Assembly: GCA_001281695.1 (NCBI GenBank)
Contig: LJIE01000001.1
Span: 1,936,586 to 2,000,585, forward strand
Direction: 5' to 3'
Length of the DNA: 64,000 bases
Origin: a bacterium 336/3
GTDB taxonomy: Bacteria > Bacteroidota > Bacteroidia > Cytophagales > Thermonemataceae
Shown: positions 25,303 through 34,526 of the stretch, piece after piece
Layout of the letters: each line of letters begins with the position of its first letter
How positions within the stretch are numbered: the first letter of the stretch is position 1
Notes under the pieces: model-generated
Databases searched by the model: none
What the model was told of the DNA's origin: nothing
The model's input: only the letters and a program-made list of their open reading frames with translations
Translations under genes and position numbers: made by a program

Positions 25303-25962
25303 TTATTTTTTAGGTCTTTTAAATAATTCAGGTTTAAAATCTTCAAATAAAGCAGGCATCCAAGCGTGGAAGGCTTCAAATACAGTGTCTTGTAGGGTTT
25401 CTATTTCAGGAAGTATAGCTTCTTGCCAACAAAAGAAGCCTTTTGAAGCCAAATACAATTCAAAAAAATGTTCAAAATCAAGCTTGATTTCTCTCACATC
25501 TTCCCCTTGATTATCAATATAATATAAACCTGATTTTTTGTCTGTACCCAAAAACCAAGTACCTTGCATTTCTTCTTCATAATCTATATAAAACTGAAAA
25601 GCCATTTTTAATTCAGTTTCCTCATCCTCCCAACAAACTTCGTCTTTTGTGTCAATAAGCACATTTTGCAAAGCTAAAAACTCTGTATAACACTCAGGTA
25701 AATTCCAATTTTCTTGTTCGCCATCAATTTCTACAAGCTTCTCTTTTTTGGGTTTCCATACTAATTTAAAGCCATTCATTTGTTTGTAAAGATCAATAAA
25801 ACTCTGGGGAAAATTGGTTTGATGCTTTTTTTGATAGTCTTTTAGTAGATTTTGCAAGATTTGTTCATCAATACCTTCATTGATTTTTACTTCCAATATT
25901 TCCACATTAGGATTGCTTTTGAGTTGTGCAATCATTTCTTGGAGTTTTTGTTTGTAATTCAT
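25303..25962 (-). CDS. SMI1/KNR4 (SUKH) family protein
   Basis: A 219-residue protein from the ATG at 25962; a TTG five codons upstream is in frame but less likely. The SUKH signature is visible: LPQSFIDLYKQ-like helix (NFPQSFIDLYKQMNGFKLVW), the central beta sheet (GTWFLGTDKKSGLYYIDNQG) and the C-terminal helix FEHFFELYLASKGFFCWQEA. SUKH proteins are a main class of bacterial immunity proteins against secreted nuclease toxins; in eukaryotes the family acts in signalling. It heads the minus-strand small-gene series. The cognate toxin is not in this window. Confidence 0.8.
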   Translation of the reverse strand: MNYKQKLQEMIAQLKSNPNVEILEVKINEGIDEQILQNLLKDYQKKHQTNFPQSFIDLYKQMNGFKLVWKPKKEKLVEIDGEQENWNLPECYTEFLALQNVLIDTKDEVCWEDEETELKMAFQFYIDYEEEMQGTWFLGTDKKSGLYYIDNQGEDVREIKLDFEHFFELYLASKGFFCWQEAILPEIETLQDTVFEAFHAWMPALFEDFKPELFKRPKK

Positions 25963-26101
25963 AAATATGGATGTCAAAATTTCATTAGTTCCCCTAAAAT
26001 TTCTTTTAAAAGCTATCTTTAATTTATCTTTATCAATACTAATGTTGTAAAATAATTGAAAAACAAGCTAAACATTTTTATTGTATGTAAAAAATAAAAA
26101 C

Positions 26102-26133
26102 AAAAAAGGAATACACTATTGTGTATTCCTTTT
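26102..26133 (-). terminator. Intrinsic terminator of the lipoprotein gene
   Basis: A 12-bp perfect stem (AAAGGAATACAC at 26105-26116, GTGTATTCCTTT at 26121-26132) with a 4-base loop, followed on the minus strand by a T-run. It sits about 27 bp past the stop of the lipoprotein gene. Confidence 0.8.
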
Positions 26134-26159
26134 GAGGTATCTAAATAAATTTCAATTGT

Positions 26160-26999
26160 TTAGTCACCTACGGCTACTGTAAACTGACCTACATTGGTGA
26201 TAGTTACTGTAACTGTTCTGTCGCAAGCACCTGTACCAAAATCTACAGATTTAGAAGCATTTTCACCTACTACAGTGTATGACCCTTGTACTGGGATGCG
26301 TCCGCTTGTTGCAAAACACTCTGCTTTTATGATAAGAGCATTTGTGATTTCTGCTGAGAAAGATTTACCTTTACGGTTTACACCTGATGCATTACCTGTG
26401 ATACTCCAAACATCATTGGTAAAATTCAAATCTCCTGAACCACTCAACCACTCACGAGTTCTGTTGGTTGTCCAAGTAAAAGTACTACCATCGGCATAAG
26501 TTAATTTACCATCAGCTACTACAACTGTGTGTTTAGGATTACCACCTTGTTGAGTAACATTGGTTACAGTTTTTCTACCTTCTACTTTTACGTTATTTAC
26601 ATAGTAATCTTGTGGAGTTGTTACAATTACACTACCTGCTGTCATATATCTACCTGTAGCTACAATAACGATTTTACCTTTACGAGTTCTACCATCTGTA
26701 CAAGTAGTACCAGTTCCAAAATCGATAGTAATAGTCTTGGTTGATGGGCTAAAAGTATAGGTTCCACAACCTCTGAAAGTAGAAGTTCTTTCTGTAGAGG
26801 CATCACGCAAGCCTGCGTTTGCTTCTTGGCTAATCATAGCTTCAGTAGTGATGTTATCTAAATCGTTGAACTGAGCGTCAGCAGTAGCATTATCTACAGC
26901 ACTTTGGTCGAAAATAGCTTCTTTTTGTTTATCACAACTCGTGAGAGCTATTGAACCGACTAAAAGGGCTGAAGCGAAAGTTAAGACAAGTTTTTTCAT
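26160..26999 (-). CDS. Putative lipoprotein of unknown function with internal repeats
   Basis: A 279-residue protein with a lipoprotein signal peptide: KKLVLTFASALL followed by the lipobox LTSC (Cys22). The mature part is Thr/Gly-rich and beta-stranded. Two related segments, KTITIDFGTGTTCTDGRTRK and SVDFGTGACDRTVTVTITN, point to an internal duplication of a small beta domain with a Cys after FGTG. The 185-bp upstream gap is AT-rich. It is probably anchored in the outer membrane. I have seen this FGTG-x-C pattern in other Bacteroidota lipoproteins, without a known role. Confidence 0.65.
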   Translation of the reverse strand: MKKLVLTFASALLVGSIALTSCDKQKEAIFDQSAVDNATADAQFNDLDNITTEAMISQEANAGLRDASTERTSTFRGCGTYTFSPSTKTITIDFGTGTTCTDGRTRKGKIVIVATGRYMTAGSVIVTTPQDYYVNNVKVEGRKTVTNVTQQGGNPKHTVVVADGKLTYADGSTFTWTTNRTREWLSGSGDLNFTNDVWSITGNASGVNRKGKSFSAEITNALIIKAECFATSGRIPVQGSYTVVGENASKSVDFGTGACDRTVTVTITNVGQFTVAVGD

Positions 27000-27183
27000 G
27001 GTTTTAAAAATTTAGTTTTACTTCTTTAAGCTTAGAACACTTTATGCAAAAAAGGTTTAAAAGTATTTTTAATTTTTTTCAAAATCTTTTATTATGTCAT
27101 TTTCTGCATTTTAAAACTTAGAGGCAAAAATGATACAAAGGTTTAAAGCTCCATGAAATATTTTTTTTAATATTTTGTGTTTT

Positions 27184-27810
27184 TTATTTATTATTTTGAT
27201 TATCAGATTTTTGGTATAATCTTTCGCCTGCATTAATCTCGAAATCTAATCGATTCTCTTTGGGAGGAATGGGACAGGTGTAGTCGTCATTATACACACA
27301 GTATGGATTGGTGGCATAATTAAAATCTAAAATAACCTCATCAGTTTTTGGAAAAGCCACATTATTGATGTAGCGACCACCTCTATATGTTGTTTTCTTA
27401 TTGGAGGCATCTAAAAATGGTAGAAATAAAAACTTATCACCAGGTTTATGAAGCAGGAGTATTTTATATTCCTTGCCCTGATACTTGAAAGTAGCATACC
27501 CAAATTTTGCATATTTTTCAGCATCACCTTTGGTCATTTGAATAGGGAAAGGCTCTGCCCCTTTGATAAGGCTTAATTTGGCTTTAATCTTAAAATCAGG
27601 ATTGATGGCAAAATACTGAAGTCCCACAAAGCTATCTTTTTTGGTAATGGGCGATTCGGCACTGTTTTTAAAATATCGGTCTCTGTTCAAACGGTCGTTT
27701 TCTACTTTTTCTTTGTAGGCTTGGGTGTCATTTTCATTACCCAAAACCAAGAAAATAACTAAGGCCAGTGCTACTAACCCAGCTCCAAATAATAAATATT
27801 TCTGTTTCAT
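27184..27810 (-). CDS. DUF1684 domain-containing protein
   Basis: A 208-residue protein with one N-terminal membrane segment (LLFGAGLVALALVIFLVLG). The conserved DUF1684 elements are clear: VGLQYFAINPDFKIKAKL, GGRYINNVAFP, DFNYATNPYCVYN and the C-terminal CPIPPKENRLDFEINAGE. The function of the family is unknown. It starts 1 bp after the DUF2339 gene stop, so the two form a transcription unit. Confidence 0.85.
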   Translation of the reverse strand: MKQKYLLFGAGLVALALVIFLVLGNENDTQAYKEKVENDRLNRDRYFKNSAESPITKKDSFVGLQYFAINPDFKIKAKLSLIKGAEPFPIQMTKGDAEKYAKFGYATFKYQGKEYKILLLHKPGDKFLFLPFLDASNKKTTYRGGRYINNVAFPKTDEVILDFNYATNPYCVYNDDYTCPIPPKENRLDFEINAGERLYQKSDNQNNK

Positions 27811-27811
27811 A

Positions 27812-30800
27812 TTATTCTTTTTGACTTTTTTCTTTGTATTTCATGAATAAATAAGGGAAAATAAGCATCATCACACCAATTGCCATAAATGTAATGATCT
27901 TTTGTTGTAACGTAGAGTTTTGCATATCTATAAAATAGAGCTTTGCTAGAGCTATCAAAAACAAACCAATAGATATTTTTAAAGAAAATTTATGGATTTT
28001 AGAAGTGCTGTGAAACAACAAAATACATGCATGAACTGTAATCAAAATGGTCATCCAGACACTATGAGTATTGTTTGAAAGTAGCTCTACAACAGAAGTG
28101 TATATTCCTAAAGTCAGAATATGTAACAAGAGTAAATCAAAATTCCAAACAATACCTTCTTTTTTCATGGGATAGCGTTTGGTATAGACAAGAATATAGA
28201 AAATAGCTGTCATGAGCATTAAAACTCCAAGTTCTGTATAGCCTAAATTATATCGGATACGCAATGCTGTTACTACATACATGAAGAAAATAATTCCTAA
28301 ACCCAAAAGAGTAGAAATTCGGTAGGCAAATTTGTAGCTAAATTGTATGGGAGCTATTTTTTCTCTAAAAATCACCAGAATACTCAAGAAAATAGTAAAT
28401 ACAAAAACACCCATTAATTCATTAAAATTCAGGTGGAAATATGTTGCTAATCCTAATAAAAATGCAAAATGATAAACGGTATAGGCGTGGAAATAACGAT
28501 ACTCTGACAAAAGATTTACACGATCATTTTTATCTCCTTTGTAAGCGTACAACCCTTTGCTATATACCAAAATAGCTCCAAATATCAGCAAACTAACTAC
28601 CACAGACCACGAAAATAAAGGTGTGGTATATTCAAAAAATGCAATGGTATTGATGAGAGTAAGCAAATGAAATTCTATTTTCACAGCCATTCGCTTTGTG
28701 ATTTTGGCTACTACAAAGGCTATAAGTACAGATACTGACAAAGCTATCAGAATGTAGTCAGGATAGAAACGAAATACAGAAGGCAAAATCAGAATGGGCA
28801 AACACAAAAAGAATATCTCTCTAAAAAGTTTAGATATTTTGAGTGGCATATCTGTGAACTCTTGCTCCTCAGTGTTTTGAAAGAAAGTATAAGTTTCTAC
28901 TCGTTGTATTTTGGGTAAAACTTTTTGATACATAAACTGGAAAAACCACAAGCTCAAAAATAATTCGCCTGCTGCTACTTGAGCCAATCGGGTTTGAAAA
29001 CGAAATATAAATGAATTGGTTTGGAGAGTAGATAAATAGTAACCATACGCCAAGAAACCCAAACATAAAAATGTAATACCTTCACTTACAGGTAAACGAT
29101 ATTTATATGCCCACATCATGCAGACATACACAAATAAAATCATCAGATTGTAAGAAAGAATAGGCAAATAGAAGTTTAAGGGTGTCCAGATTATCACTAA
29201 AACCCAAACAGTTAGAGCCTCCATCACTAGATAAGCTATAAACTTCTCATAATCAGATGAAATACTTTTGAATTTATCCAATAATATTTTACATACAATG
29301 AGAATAACACCCAAACCTAACAGATTTTTATAAGCATCTGTCCAAAGAACTAATTGCCAGTTGGGTAGCATATCAGGGACTAAGAATAATATTTTAACAA
29401 TACCTAATACTAATACCAAATAACCTTCTTTTCGGACATTTTCGAGGGTAAATACAAAACCACAAAATACCAAAGCAAGTCCTTCCAAACTCCAAAATAC
29501 ACCTGATAGATTTTCTTCAAACAATTGAGGAATGGCAAAAGCTATAAATGTGCCTATGAGGGTAAACCACAATACTTTAATTTTCTCGTTGAATGTTTGG
29601 GATAAAACAAAATAACTTACTACAAAAATCAGGGCATTGGAGAGATAAATATAACCCAATGTTCTTTGGAGATTTTCAAGATTATAAGTATAAAACAAAT
29701 TGACAATGAGCATGGTAGTGTTGGCTACCAAAGTAAAAATATCACTTGATTCGAGTTTTTCTTTGATATGAAACTGAAAGCCACTTGCTGATAGTTTTTG
29801 TTTGTAAAGTGTAAAGAAATAAAATAAATAAGCAAATGCCATGATAGCAAGGGTGAGACTGAGGCGAGGAATATTTTCAAAATAGGCTTTGTTGTAAATT
29901 ACTATTCCCAAAATAATAGTACATACCCCAAAAGTTACTGTACCAGCTTTTTGCCAATTGATTTTGAGAGCAATCAGTACTGTAATAGCACTTAAAAGCC
30001 ATAAATACACAAAATAATATCCTGAAATAATATTTGTTCCTAAATAAAACGGAGCAAATGCACCACCAAATAAGCTGACAATCAGTACGATTCGGGTATC
30101 ATAACGCAAAGCCAAATAGAAAGCCAACACACTATTAAGCAAAATCAGCACCAAAACGAGCAGGGGGTAATTGGCAAAAACAGTAAAAAACAGCGAATAC
30201 GAAAGAAAATAAATGAGCAGAAAATTTAAAGAAATACTTAAGCCCAGCAAAGCAGAACCAAAATCATGATATTTCTTTTCTTTTCTATGAAAATAAGCCC
30301 CCAAAACAATAAGCAATATATTGAAGGCAACCGTTCCTGAAATTTTAATTAGTTCAAAAGTATCATCACTTACAAATTGCATCAGATAACCAAAACCGAA
30401 AAGCAAGGCAATAATACCTCCAATAGTCATAAAAAAGACAGGCAAACGGTCTTGTTTCTGATAAAATTTGTATAAATCAATGAAATAGGTAAGCAAAGGT
30501 GTAAAAGGAGCGAAGAATGTTCCGAGCATCAGGGTTTTCATAAAAAACTTTTCAATCTCCTTCCAAACTAAATCCTCATCTGTTTTTTTAACAGACTCTT
30601 CTTCATTGAAAATAACCTTACGTTTGGGTTCTTCTTTGGGCGTTTCCTCCTTTTTGGGTATCTCTTTTTTTACTTCTTGAGCAATAGGTTCTTTTTTTAC
30701 AACAGGGATAACTTTTTCCTCTTTCTTTTTTTCGAATTTCTCTTCTACAAATGGAGTGGTTTCTAAAGCATTTTTTTGCTTGAGAAATGCCAATTTGCGT

Positions 30801-30994
30801 TCTGCTTCATCCAGTCTTGTGTAGAGTTGCTCATATTGAAAACTTACTTGTTTTTTCAGGCTATCTAACTCATTTTTAATTTGTTTTAAGCCAATCTGAG
30901 ATTCTGCAAAAGCCAAACTCTGATAGCATTTTTCACACTTTGAGGCATTTATATCATTGTGATGCTGGCAATAAGGACAAGCAAGTGTTGGCAT
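27812..30994 (-). CDS. Large polytopic membrane protein, DUF2339-type
   Basis: A 1,060-residue protein. The N-terminus has a zinc-ribbon-like motif (CPYCQHHNDINASKCEKC, four cysteines at 6-24). A coiled coil (residues 30-75) and a Lys/Glu-rich linker (80-145) follow. From residue 155 to the C-terminus there are more than 20 hydrophobic segments. This architecture (N-terminal coil/zinc ribbon, then very many TM helices) is that of DUF2339 proteins in Bacteroidota. The function is unknown; a role in envelope or membrane biology is only a guess. It lies 33 bp downstream of dnaG in the same direction. Confidence 0.7.
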   Translation of the reverse strand: MPTLACPYCQHHNDINASKCEKCYQSLAFAESQIGLKQIKNELDSLKKQVSFQYEQLYTRLDEAERKLAFLKQKNALETTPFVEEKFEKKKEEKVIPVVKKEPIAQEVKKEIPKKEETPKEEPKRKVIFNEEESVKKTDEDLVWKEIEKFFMKTLMLGTFFAPFTPLLTYFIDLYKFYQKQDRLPVFFMTIGGIIALLFGFGYLMQFVSDDTFELIKISGTVAFNILLIVLGAYFHRKEKKYHDFGSALLGLSISLNFLLIYFLSYSLFFTVFANYPLLVLVLILLNSVLAFYLALRYDTRIVLIVSLFGGAFAPFYLGTNIISGYYFVYLWLLSAITVLIALKINWQKAGTVTFGVCTIILGIVIYNKAYFENIPRLSLTLAIMAFAYLFYFFTLYKQKLSASGFQFHIKEKLESSDIFTLVANTTMLIVNLFYTYNLENLQRTLGYIYLSNALIFVVSYFVLSQTFNEKIKVLWFTLIGTFIAFAIPQLFEENLSGVFWSLEGLALVFCGFVFTLENVRKEGYLVLVLGIVKILFLVPDMLPNWQLVLWTDAYKNLLGLGVILIVCKILLDKFKSISSDYEKFIAYLVMEALTVWVLVIIWTPLNFYLPILSYNLMILFVYVCMMWAYKYRLPVSEGITFLCLGFLAYGYYLSTLQTNSFIFRFQTRLAQVAAGELFLSLWFFQFMYQKVLPKIQRVETYTFFQNTEEQEFTDMPLKISKLFREIFFLCLPILILPSVFRFYPDYILIALSVSVLIAFVVAKITKRMAVKIEFHLLTLINTIAFFEYTTPLFSWSVVVSLLIFGAILVYSKGLYAYKGDKNDRVNLLSEYRYFHAYTVYHFAFLLGLATYFHLNFNELMGVFVFTIFLSILVIFREKIAPIQFSYKFAYRISTLLGLGIIFFMYVVTALRIRYNLGYTELGVLMLMTAIFYILVYTKRYPMKKEGIVWNFDLLLLHILTLGIYTSVVELLSNNTHSVWMTILITVHACILLFHSTSKIHKFSLKISIGLFLIALAKLYFIDMQNSTLQQKIITFMAIGVMMLIFPYLFMKYKEKSQKE

Positions 30995-31027
30995 CTTAGT
31001 GGATTTAAAATCTAAATATTCTGTTTA

Positions 31028-32947
31028 TTAGCGAATTACATTTCCTAAAACCTCCGCAATTTCTTTTTCTGTATTTTTAAGAATCACATGAATTTGCAAT
31101 GCTTTTTCAATATCCTCTTCGTTATCAGAACGTTGTAAAATTTTTTTGTTGTCCTCCATCATTTTTTGTACTACTCGCCACTTGAGTCGCATAATGTGAG
31201 TATATGCCACATGATTGAGGCGTTCGTCTTTTTTTCGAGTAACCACATCTTCCTCTTCCCAACGGCTACTAATTTCGTATTTTTCTGAAATTAAGTCAAT
31301 AACCGTACTTTTAATGATATTATCTTCTAATCTTAAGAAATAACTGCTGTCTATCAAGTTTCCTTGTGAAAGATTTTCTTTGAAAATACCTAAAATTTCT
31401 TGAAAAATAGGAGTCTCAAAGCTAATTTCCTGAATTTCGTTCAGCAAATAATGTCCAAAAACTTTGTCTTCTGCAATGGGATAATTGGCATAACTCAAAA
31501 GCAAACGAATATTTTCTTGTTCTTGGTAATAAAGAGCATTGTATTCTACAGCTTTTTTGTCAAGTAGTGCATCCTTGCTTTCTGTAAAAAGCTCATCTAC
31601 AACAGCTTTGTCATTTGTTTTCTTTTGGTCTTTGAGTAATAGTTTGTTACCTTCGCTGATAAGCAGACTTTCTTCAATGCCAAAAAGCAAACTGCACTCT
31701 TTATAAAAAATATTTCTCTGAATAACATCAGGAATCTTGATAATACTCGTAACAACCTCTCTGATGGCTTCTCCACGTTTGAAAGGGTCATTTTGAGTAT
31801 CTTTGAGTAAAAAATTTGTTTTAAATTTGATGAAATCTTGTGCATTTTCTTTGATGTACTCCAGCATGGCATTTGTACCATTTTTCTGAACATAGCTATC
31901 TGGGTCTTCGTTTTCAGGTAACCAAACAATATTTACAGAAAGCCCTTCTTCCAAAATAATATCCAAACCACGTAAAGCTGCATTTAAACCAGCTTTATCA
32001 CCATCATAAAGCATGGTTATTTTGTTTGTAAAACGGCGAATGAGGCGTACCTGCTCATGGGTAAGCGAAGTACCTGATGATGCCACAACATTCTCAATAC
32101 CAGCTTGATGTAACGAAACAACATCAGCGTAACCTTCTACCAATAAACATTCTTCTGCTTGTAGAATTGCTTTCTTAGACTGAAAAAGCCCATACAAAAT
32201 TCTGCTTTTGTTGTAAATGGGTGTTTCAGGAGAATTGATGTATTTGGCAATGGATTTATCTTTTTTGAGTGTCCTGCCTCCAAAGGCAATCACACGCCCC
32301 GAAACATTATGAATCGGAAAAATGACACGCTCTCTGAAACGGTCATAGTATTCTTGTTTTCCTTCTTTTTGAATAACCAAACCAGCCTTTTCTAAAATTT
32401 CAGCCTGATAACCTTTTCGAGTGGCATTTCTAAGAAAAGCGTCCCATTCTGCCGAACTATACCCCAAATCAAATTTTTGAATGGTTTTTTCATTAAAACC
32501 ACGTTCTTTGAAATAGCTCAATCCAATGGCTTTGCCATCATCTGTATATAAAAGTTGTTCGTGAAAAAACGTTTTGGCATAATTTAAGGCAATGAGCAAA
32601 CTATCTTTTTCATTTTGCTCTTGCATTTCGGTGTCTGTAGGCTTCTGATAAGCTTCTTCGGGGAGAGCAATTTTATATTTTTCAGCAAGTTGCTTGAGGG
32701 CTTCGCCATAACTGACACCCTCAATTTCCATGATGAAATTCACAGAATCGCCACCTTTGCCACAACCAAAACATTTATAAATGCCTTTGGCTGGTGATAC
32801 ATAAAAGGAGGGAGTTCGTTCGTTATGAAAAGGGCAACAAGCCTTCAAATCTTTTCCAGATTTTTGTAAATGAACATATTCCCGAATTACCTCAACTACA
32901 TCAATGGTTTGATAAATTTTCTCGACAATATCTGGAGGAATACGCAT
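31028..32947 (-). CDS. dnaG: DNA primase
   Basis: A 639-residue primase that makes the RNA primers for DNA replication at the fork. The CHC2 zinc finger is C38-P-F-H41 and C59-F-G-C62 within CCPFHNERTPSF and YKCFGCGKGGD. The TOPRIM domain shows CLLVEGYADVVSL (catalytic Glu) and MLYDGDKAGLNAAL (DGD metal ligands). The C-terminal helical helicase-interaction region is present. It is of full length. It begins immediately with MRIPPDIVEKI, the usual start. Confidence 0.97.
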   Translation of the reverse strand: MRIPPDIVEKIYQTIDVVEVIREYVHLQKSGKDLKACCPFHNERTPSFYVSPAKGIYKCFGCGKGGDSVNFIMEIEGVSYGEALKQLAEKYKIALPEEAYQKPTDTEMQEQNEKDSLLIALNYAKTFFHEQLLYTDDGKAIGLSYFKERGFNEKTIQKFDLGYSSAEWDAFLRNATRKGYQAEILEKAGLVIQKEGKQEYYDRFRERVIFPIHNVSGRVIAFGGRTLKKDKSIAKYINSPETPIYNKSRILYGLFQSKKAILQAEECLLVEGYADVVSLHQAGIENVVASSGTSLTHEQVRLIRRFTNKITMLYDGDKAGLNAALRGLDIILEEGLSVNIVWLPENEDPDSYVQKNGTNAMLEYIKENAQDFIKFKTNFLLKDTQNDPFKRGEAIREVVTSIIKIPDVIQRNIFYKECSLLFGIEESLLISEGNKLLLKDQKKTNDKAVVDELFTESKDALLDKKAVEYNALYYQEQENIRLLLSYANYPIAEDKVFGHYLLNEIQEISFETPIFQEILGIFKENLSQGNLIDSSYFLRLEDNIIKSTVIDLISEKYEISSRWEEEDVVTRKKDERLNHVAYTHIMRLKWRVVQKMMEDNKKILQRSDNEEDIEKALQIHVILKNTEKEIAEVLGNVIR

Positions 32948-32994
32948 AAAAAATGAATGGTAAATTGTAAACGATTAAATGCTAAATGTTAATT

Positions 32995-33441
32995 TTATTT
33001 TAGAAGATATGTAAAATGAACTACTTCATTAGATATTGCACCTGTAGAACGATAAAAATCCAAAGCATGGCTATCTTCTATATCTACCTGTACAAAAATT
33101 TCATGAATGTTTTCAGTTTTACAAAAAGTTTGTAAGTGTGTAATCAATTGTTTACCAATGCTTTGTCTTTGGTATTCTGGTTTTACTGCTAAATCATAAA
33201 TATATATCAAAGGCGAATTACCAAAATAATGATAGAGAGTGTAAGCTGTAAGTCCTCCAATTACTTTCTTATCTAAAATTGCTACAAATACATGGAAAGC
33301 ATCATTTTGAATCATTTTATTGAGTAAATCGTAAGATGTTGGTTTTGAATCTTGTATTTCAAAAGTTTCTTTAAAAACAAGTACCAATTCTATGAATTTA
33401 TCTAGTTCATCAATAGTCAATTTTTTTATTTCTACAGACAT
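32995..33441 (-). CDS. GNAT acetyltransferase resembling AAC(3)-I aminoglycoside acetyltransferases
   Basis: A 148-residue protein from the ATG at 33441; an ATG 17 codons upstream is in frame, but family alignment favours the later start. The acetyl-CoA loop reads IYIYDLAVKPEYQRQSIGKQ, and the following IHEIFVQVDIEDSHALDFYR and GAISNEVVHF are strikingly like the AAC(3)-I family (which has IYIYDLAV, YVQADYGDDPAVALY and EEVMHF). Many chromosomal members of this group have not been shown to confer resistance, so the substrate is uncertain. It is divergent from the EamA exporter. Confidence 0.75.
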   Translation of the reverse strand: MSVEIKKLTIDELDKFIELVLVFKETFEIQDSKPTSYDLLNKMIQNDAFHVFVAILDKKVIGGLTAYTLYHYFGNSPLIYIYDLAVKPEYQRQSIGKQLITHLQTFCKTENIHEIFVQVDIEDSHALDFYRSTGAISNEVVHFTYLLK

Positions 33442-33466
33442 TCTATAAAAATTAACATTCGTAAGT

Positions 33467-33500
33467 TTTGCATTACTTTCTACAAATATCATTATTTTTG
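33467..33500 (+). promoter_or_regulatory. Candidate Bacteroidota promoter for the EamA gene
   Basis: TTTG at 33467-33470 and TATTTTTG (TAnnTTTG) at 33493-33500 are separated by 22 bases, consistent with the Bacteroidota -33/-7 pattern. The predicted start would give a leader of about 50 bases before the ATG at 33560. The AT-rich background makes chance matches likely. Confidence 0.4.
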
Positions 33501-33559
33501 CTCAAAAAATCAGGTAAAAACTAAAATTTATCATTCACACATCATTTTACACTCATTTT

Positions 33560-34465
33560 ATGCTTTTTTTGATTGGAGTGGCACTCTCAGCCAGTTTGTT
33601 CTTGATATTTAGAGCGTTTAACAAATTAGGAATCAATACTTTTCAGGCAATTGTAACCAACTATTGGACATGCGTTATTACAGCTCTTTTGTATGTATGG
33701 GATTTTGAAGCAGTTGCAAATATTTCTTGGGAAAATTTATGGGTAAAAGTACCTTTAGGTTTAGGATTTATTTTTATCAGTACATTTTATCTGATGGGTT
33801 TTGTAGCTCAAAACATCAGTATTTCAGCTTCTTCGGTAGCTGCTAAAATATCGCTGATTATCCCTGTGTTGTTCAATTTGTTCTTTTTCAATACTGATAA
33901 GTCATTTGACTGGCTTAATTATTTGGGCTTGGGTTGTGTTTTTGTGGCTATTTTCCTGACATCGAGCAAAGTAGAATCTGAAGAGCCTCAAGCTAAAACC
34001 CAAAAATCATGGGGTAATATTGTACTTATTTCACTCATATTTTTGATGAGTGGGGCAATAGACACGAGTATCAATTGGGTGAGTAAAGAATCTGCGAAGG
34101 ATGCTACTTCTCAGGCTTTGTTTTCCATGCTTATTTTTGGAGTGGCTGGAATAGTGGGTATTATCATTTTATTGAAAAAGATAATTTTAGATAAAGAAAA
34201 AGTTGAGATGAAAAGTATTTTGGGAGGTATTGTATTGGGTGTAGTCAATTACTTTTCAGTTATTTTTATGATACGCTCATTGCAGGTAGAATTTGCTAAT
34301 AATGGAGCATTTTTCTTTCCTGTATTCAATATTGCTATCATTTTATGTTCTACGGCTTTTGCCATTTTACTTTTTAAAGAACGCCTCAATACACTTAATA
34401 AAATAGGGATTGGCGTAGCTGTTATAGCTATTTTACTGATTTCATATCAGAGTATCTTGGGTTAA
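33560..34465 (+). CDS. EamA/DMT-superfamily transporter
   Basis: A 301-residue protein with about ten TM helices in two five-helix halves, typical of the drug/metabolite transporter superfamily. Sequence marks include SASSVAAKISLIIPVLFNLF in the first repeat and ANNGAFFFPVFNIAIILCST then LFKERLNTLNKIGIG at the C-terminal end, the usual EamA closing motif. The substrate is unknown (such proteins export amino acids or other metabolites). It is a single gene, bounded by a putative promoter and a strong terminator. Confidence 0.85.
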   Translation: MLFLIGVALSASLFLIFRAFNKLGINTFQAIVTNYWTCVITALLYVWDFEAVANISWENLWVKVPLGLGFIFISTFYLMGFVAQNISISASSVAAKISLIIPVLFNLFFFNTDKSFDWLNYLGLGCVFVAIFLTSSKVESEEPQAKTQKSWGNIVLISLIFLMSGAIDTSINWVSKESAKDATSQALFSMLIFGVAGIVGIIILLKKIILDKEKVEMKSILGGIVLGVVNYFSVIFMIRSLQVEFANNGAFFFPVFNIAIILCSTAFAILLFKERLNTLNKIGIGVAVIAILLISYQSILG

Positions 34466-34485
34466 GTAGTATTTAGATTTTAGAT

Positions 34486-34522
34486 AAAGAAAAAGGCTTG
34501 AATATATCAAGCCTTTTTCTTT
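34486..34522. terminator. Strong bidirectional terminator
   Basis: A 16-bp perfect stem (AAAGAAAAAGGCTTGA at 34486-34501, TCAAGCCTTTTTCTTT at 34507-34522) with a 5-base loop lies between the convergent EamA and kup genes. Confidence 0.9.
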
Positions 34523-34526
34523 ATGA

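Noticed and set aside
27000-27183. Promoter with TAnnTTTG for the lipoprotein gene
   Set aside because: I searched the minus strand for the element and found no exact match.
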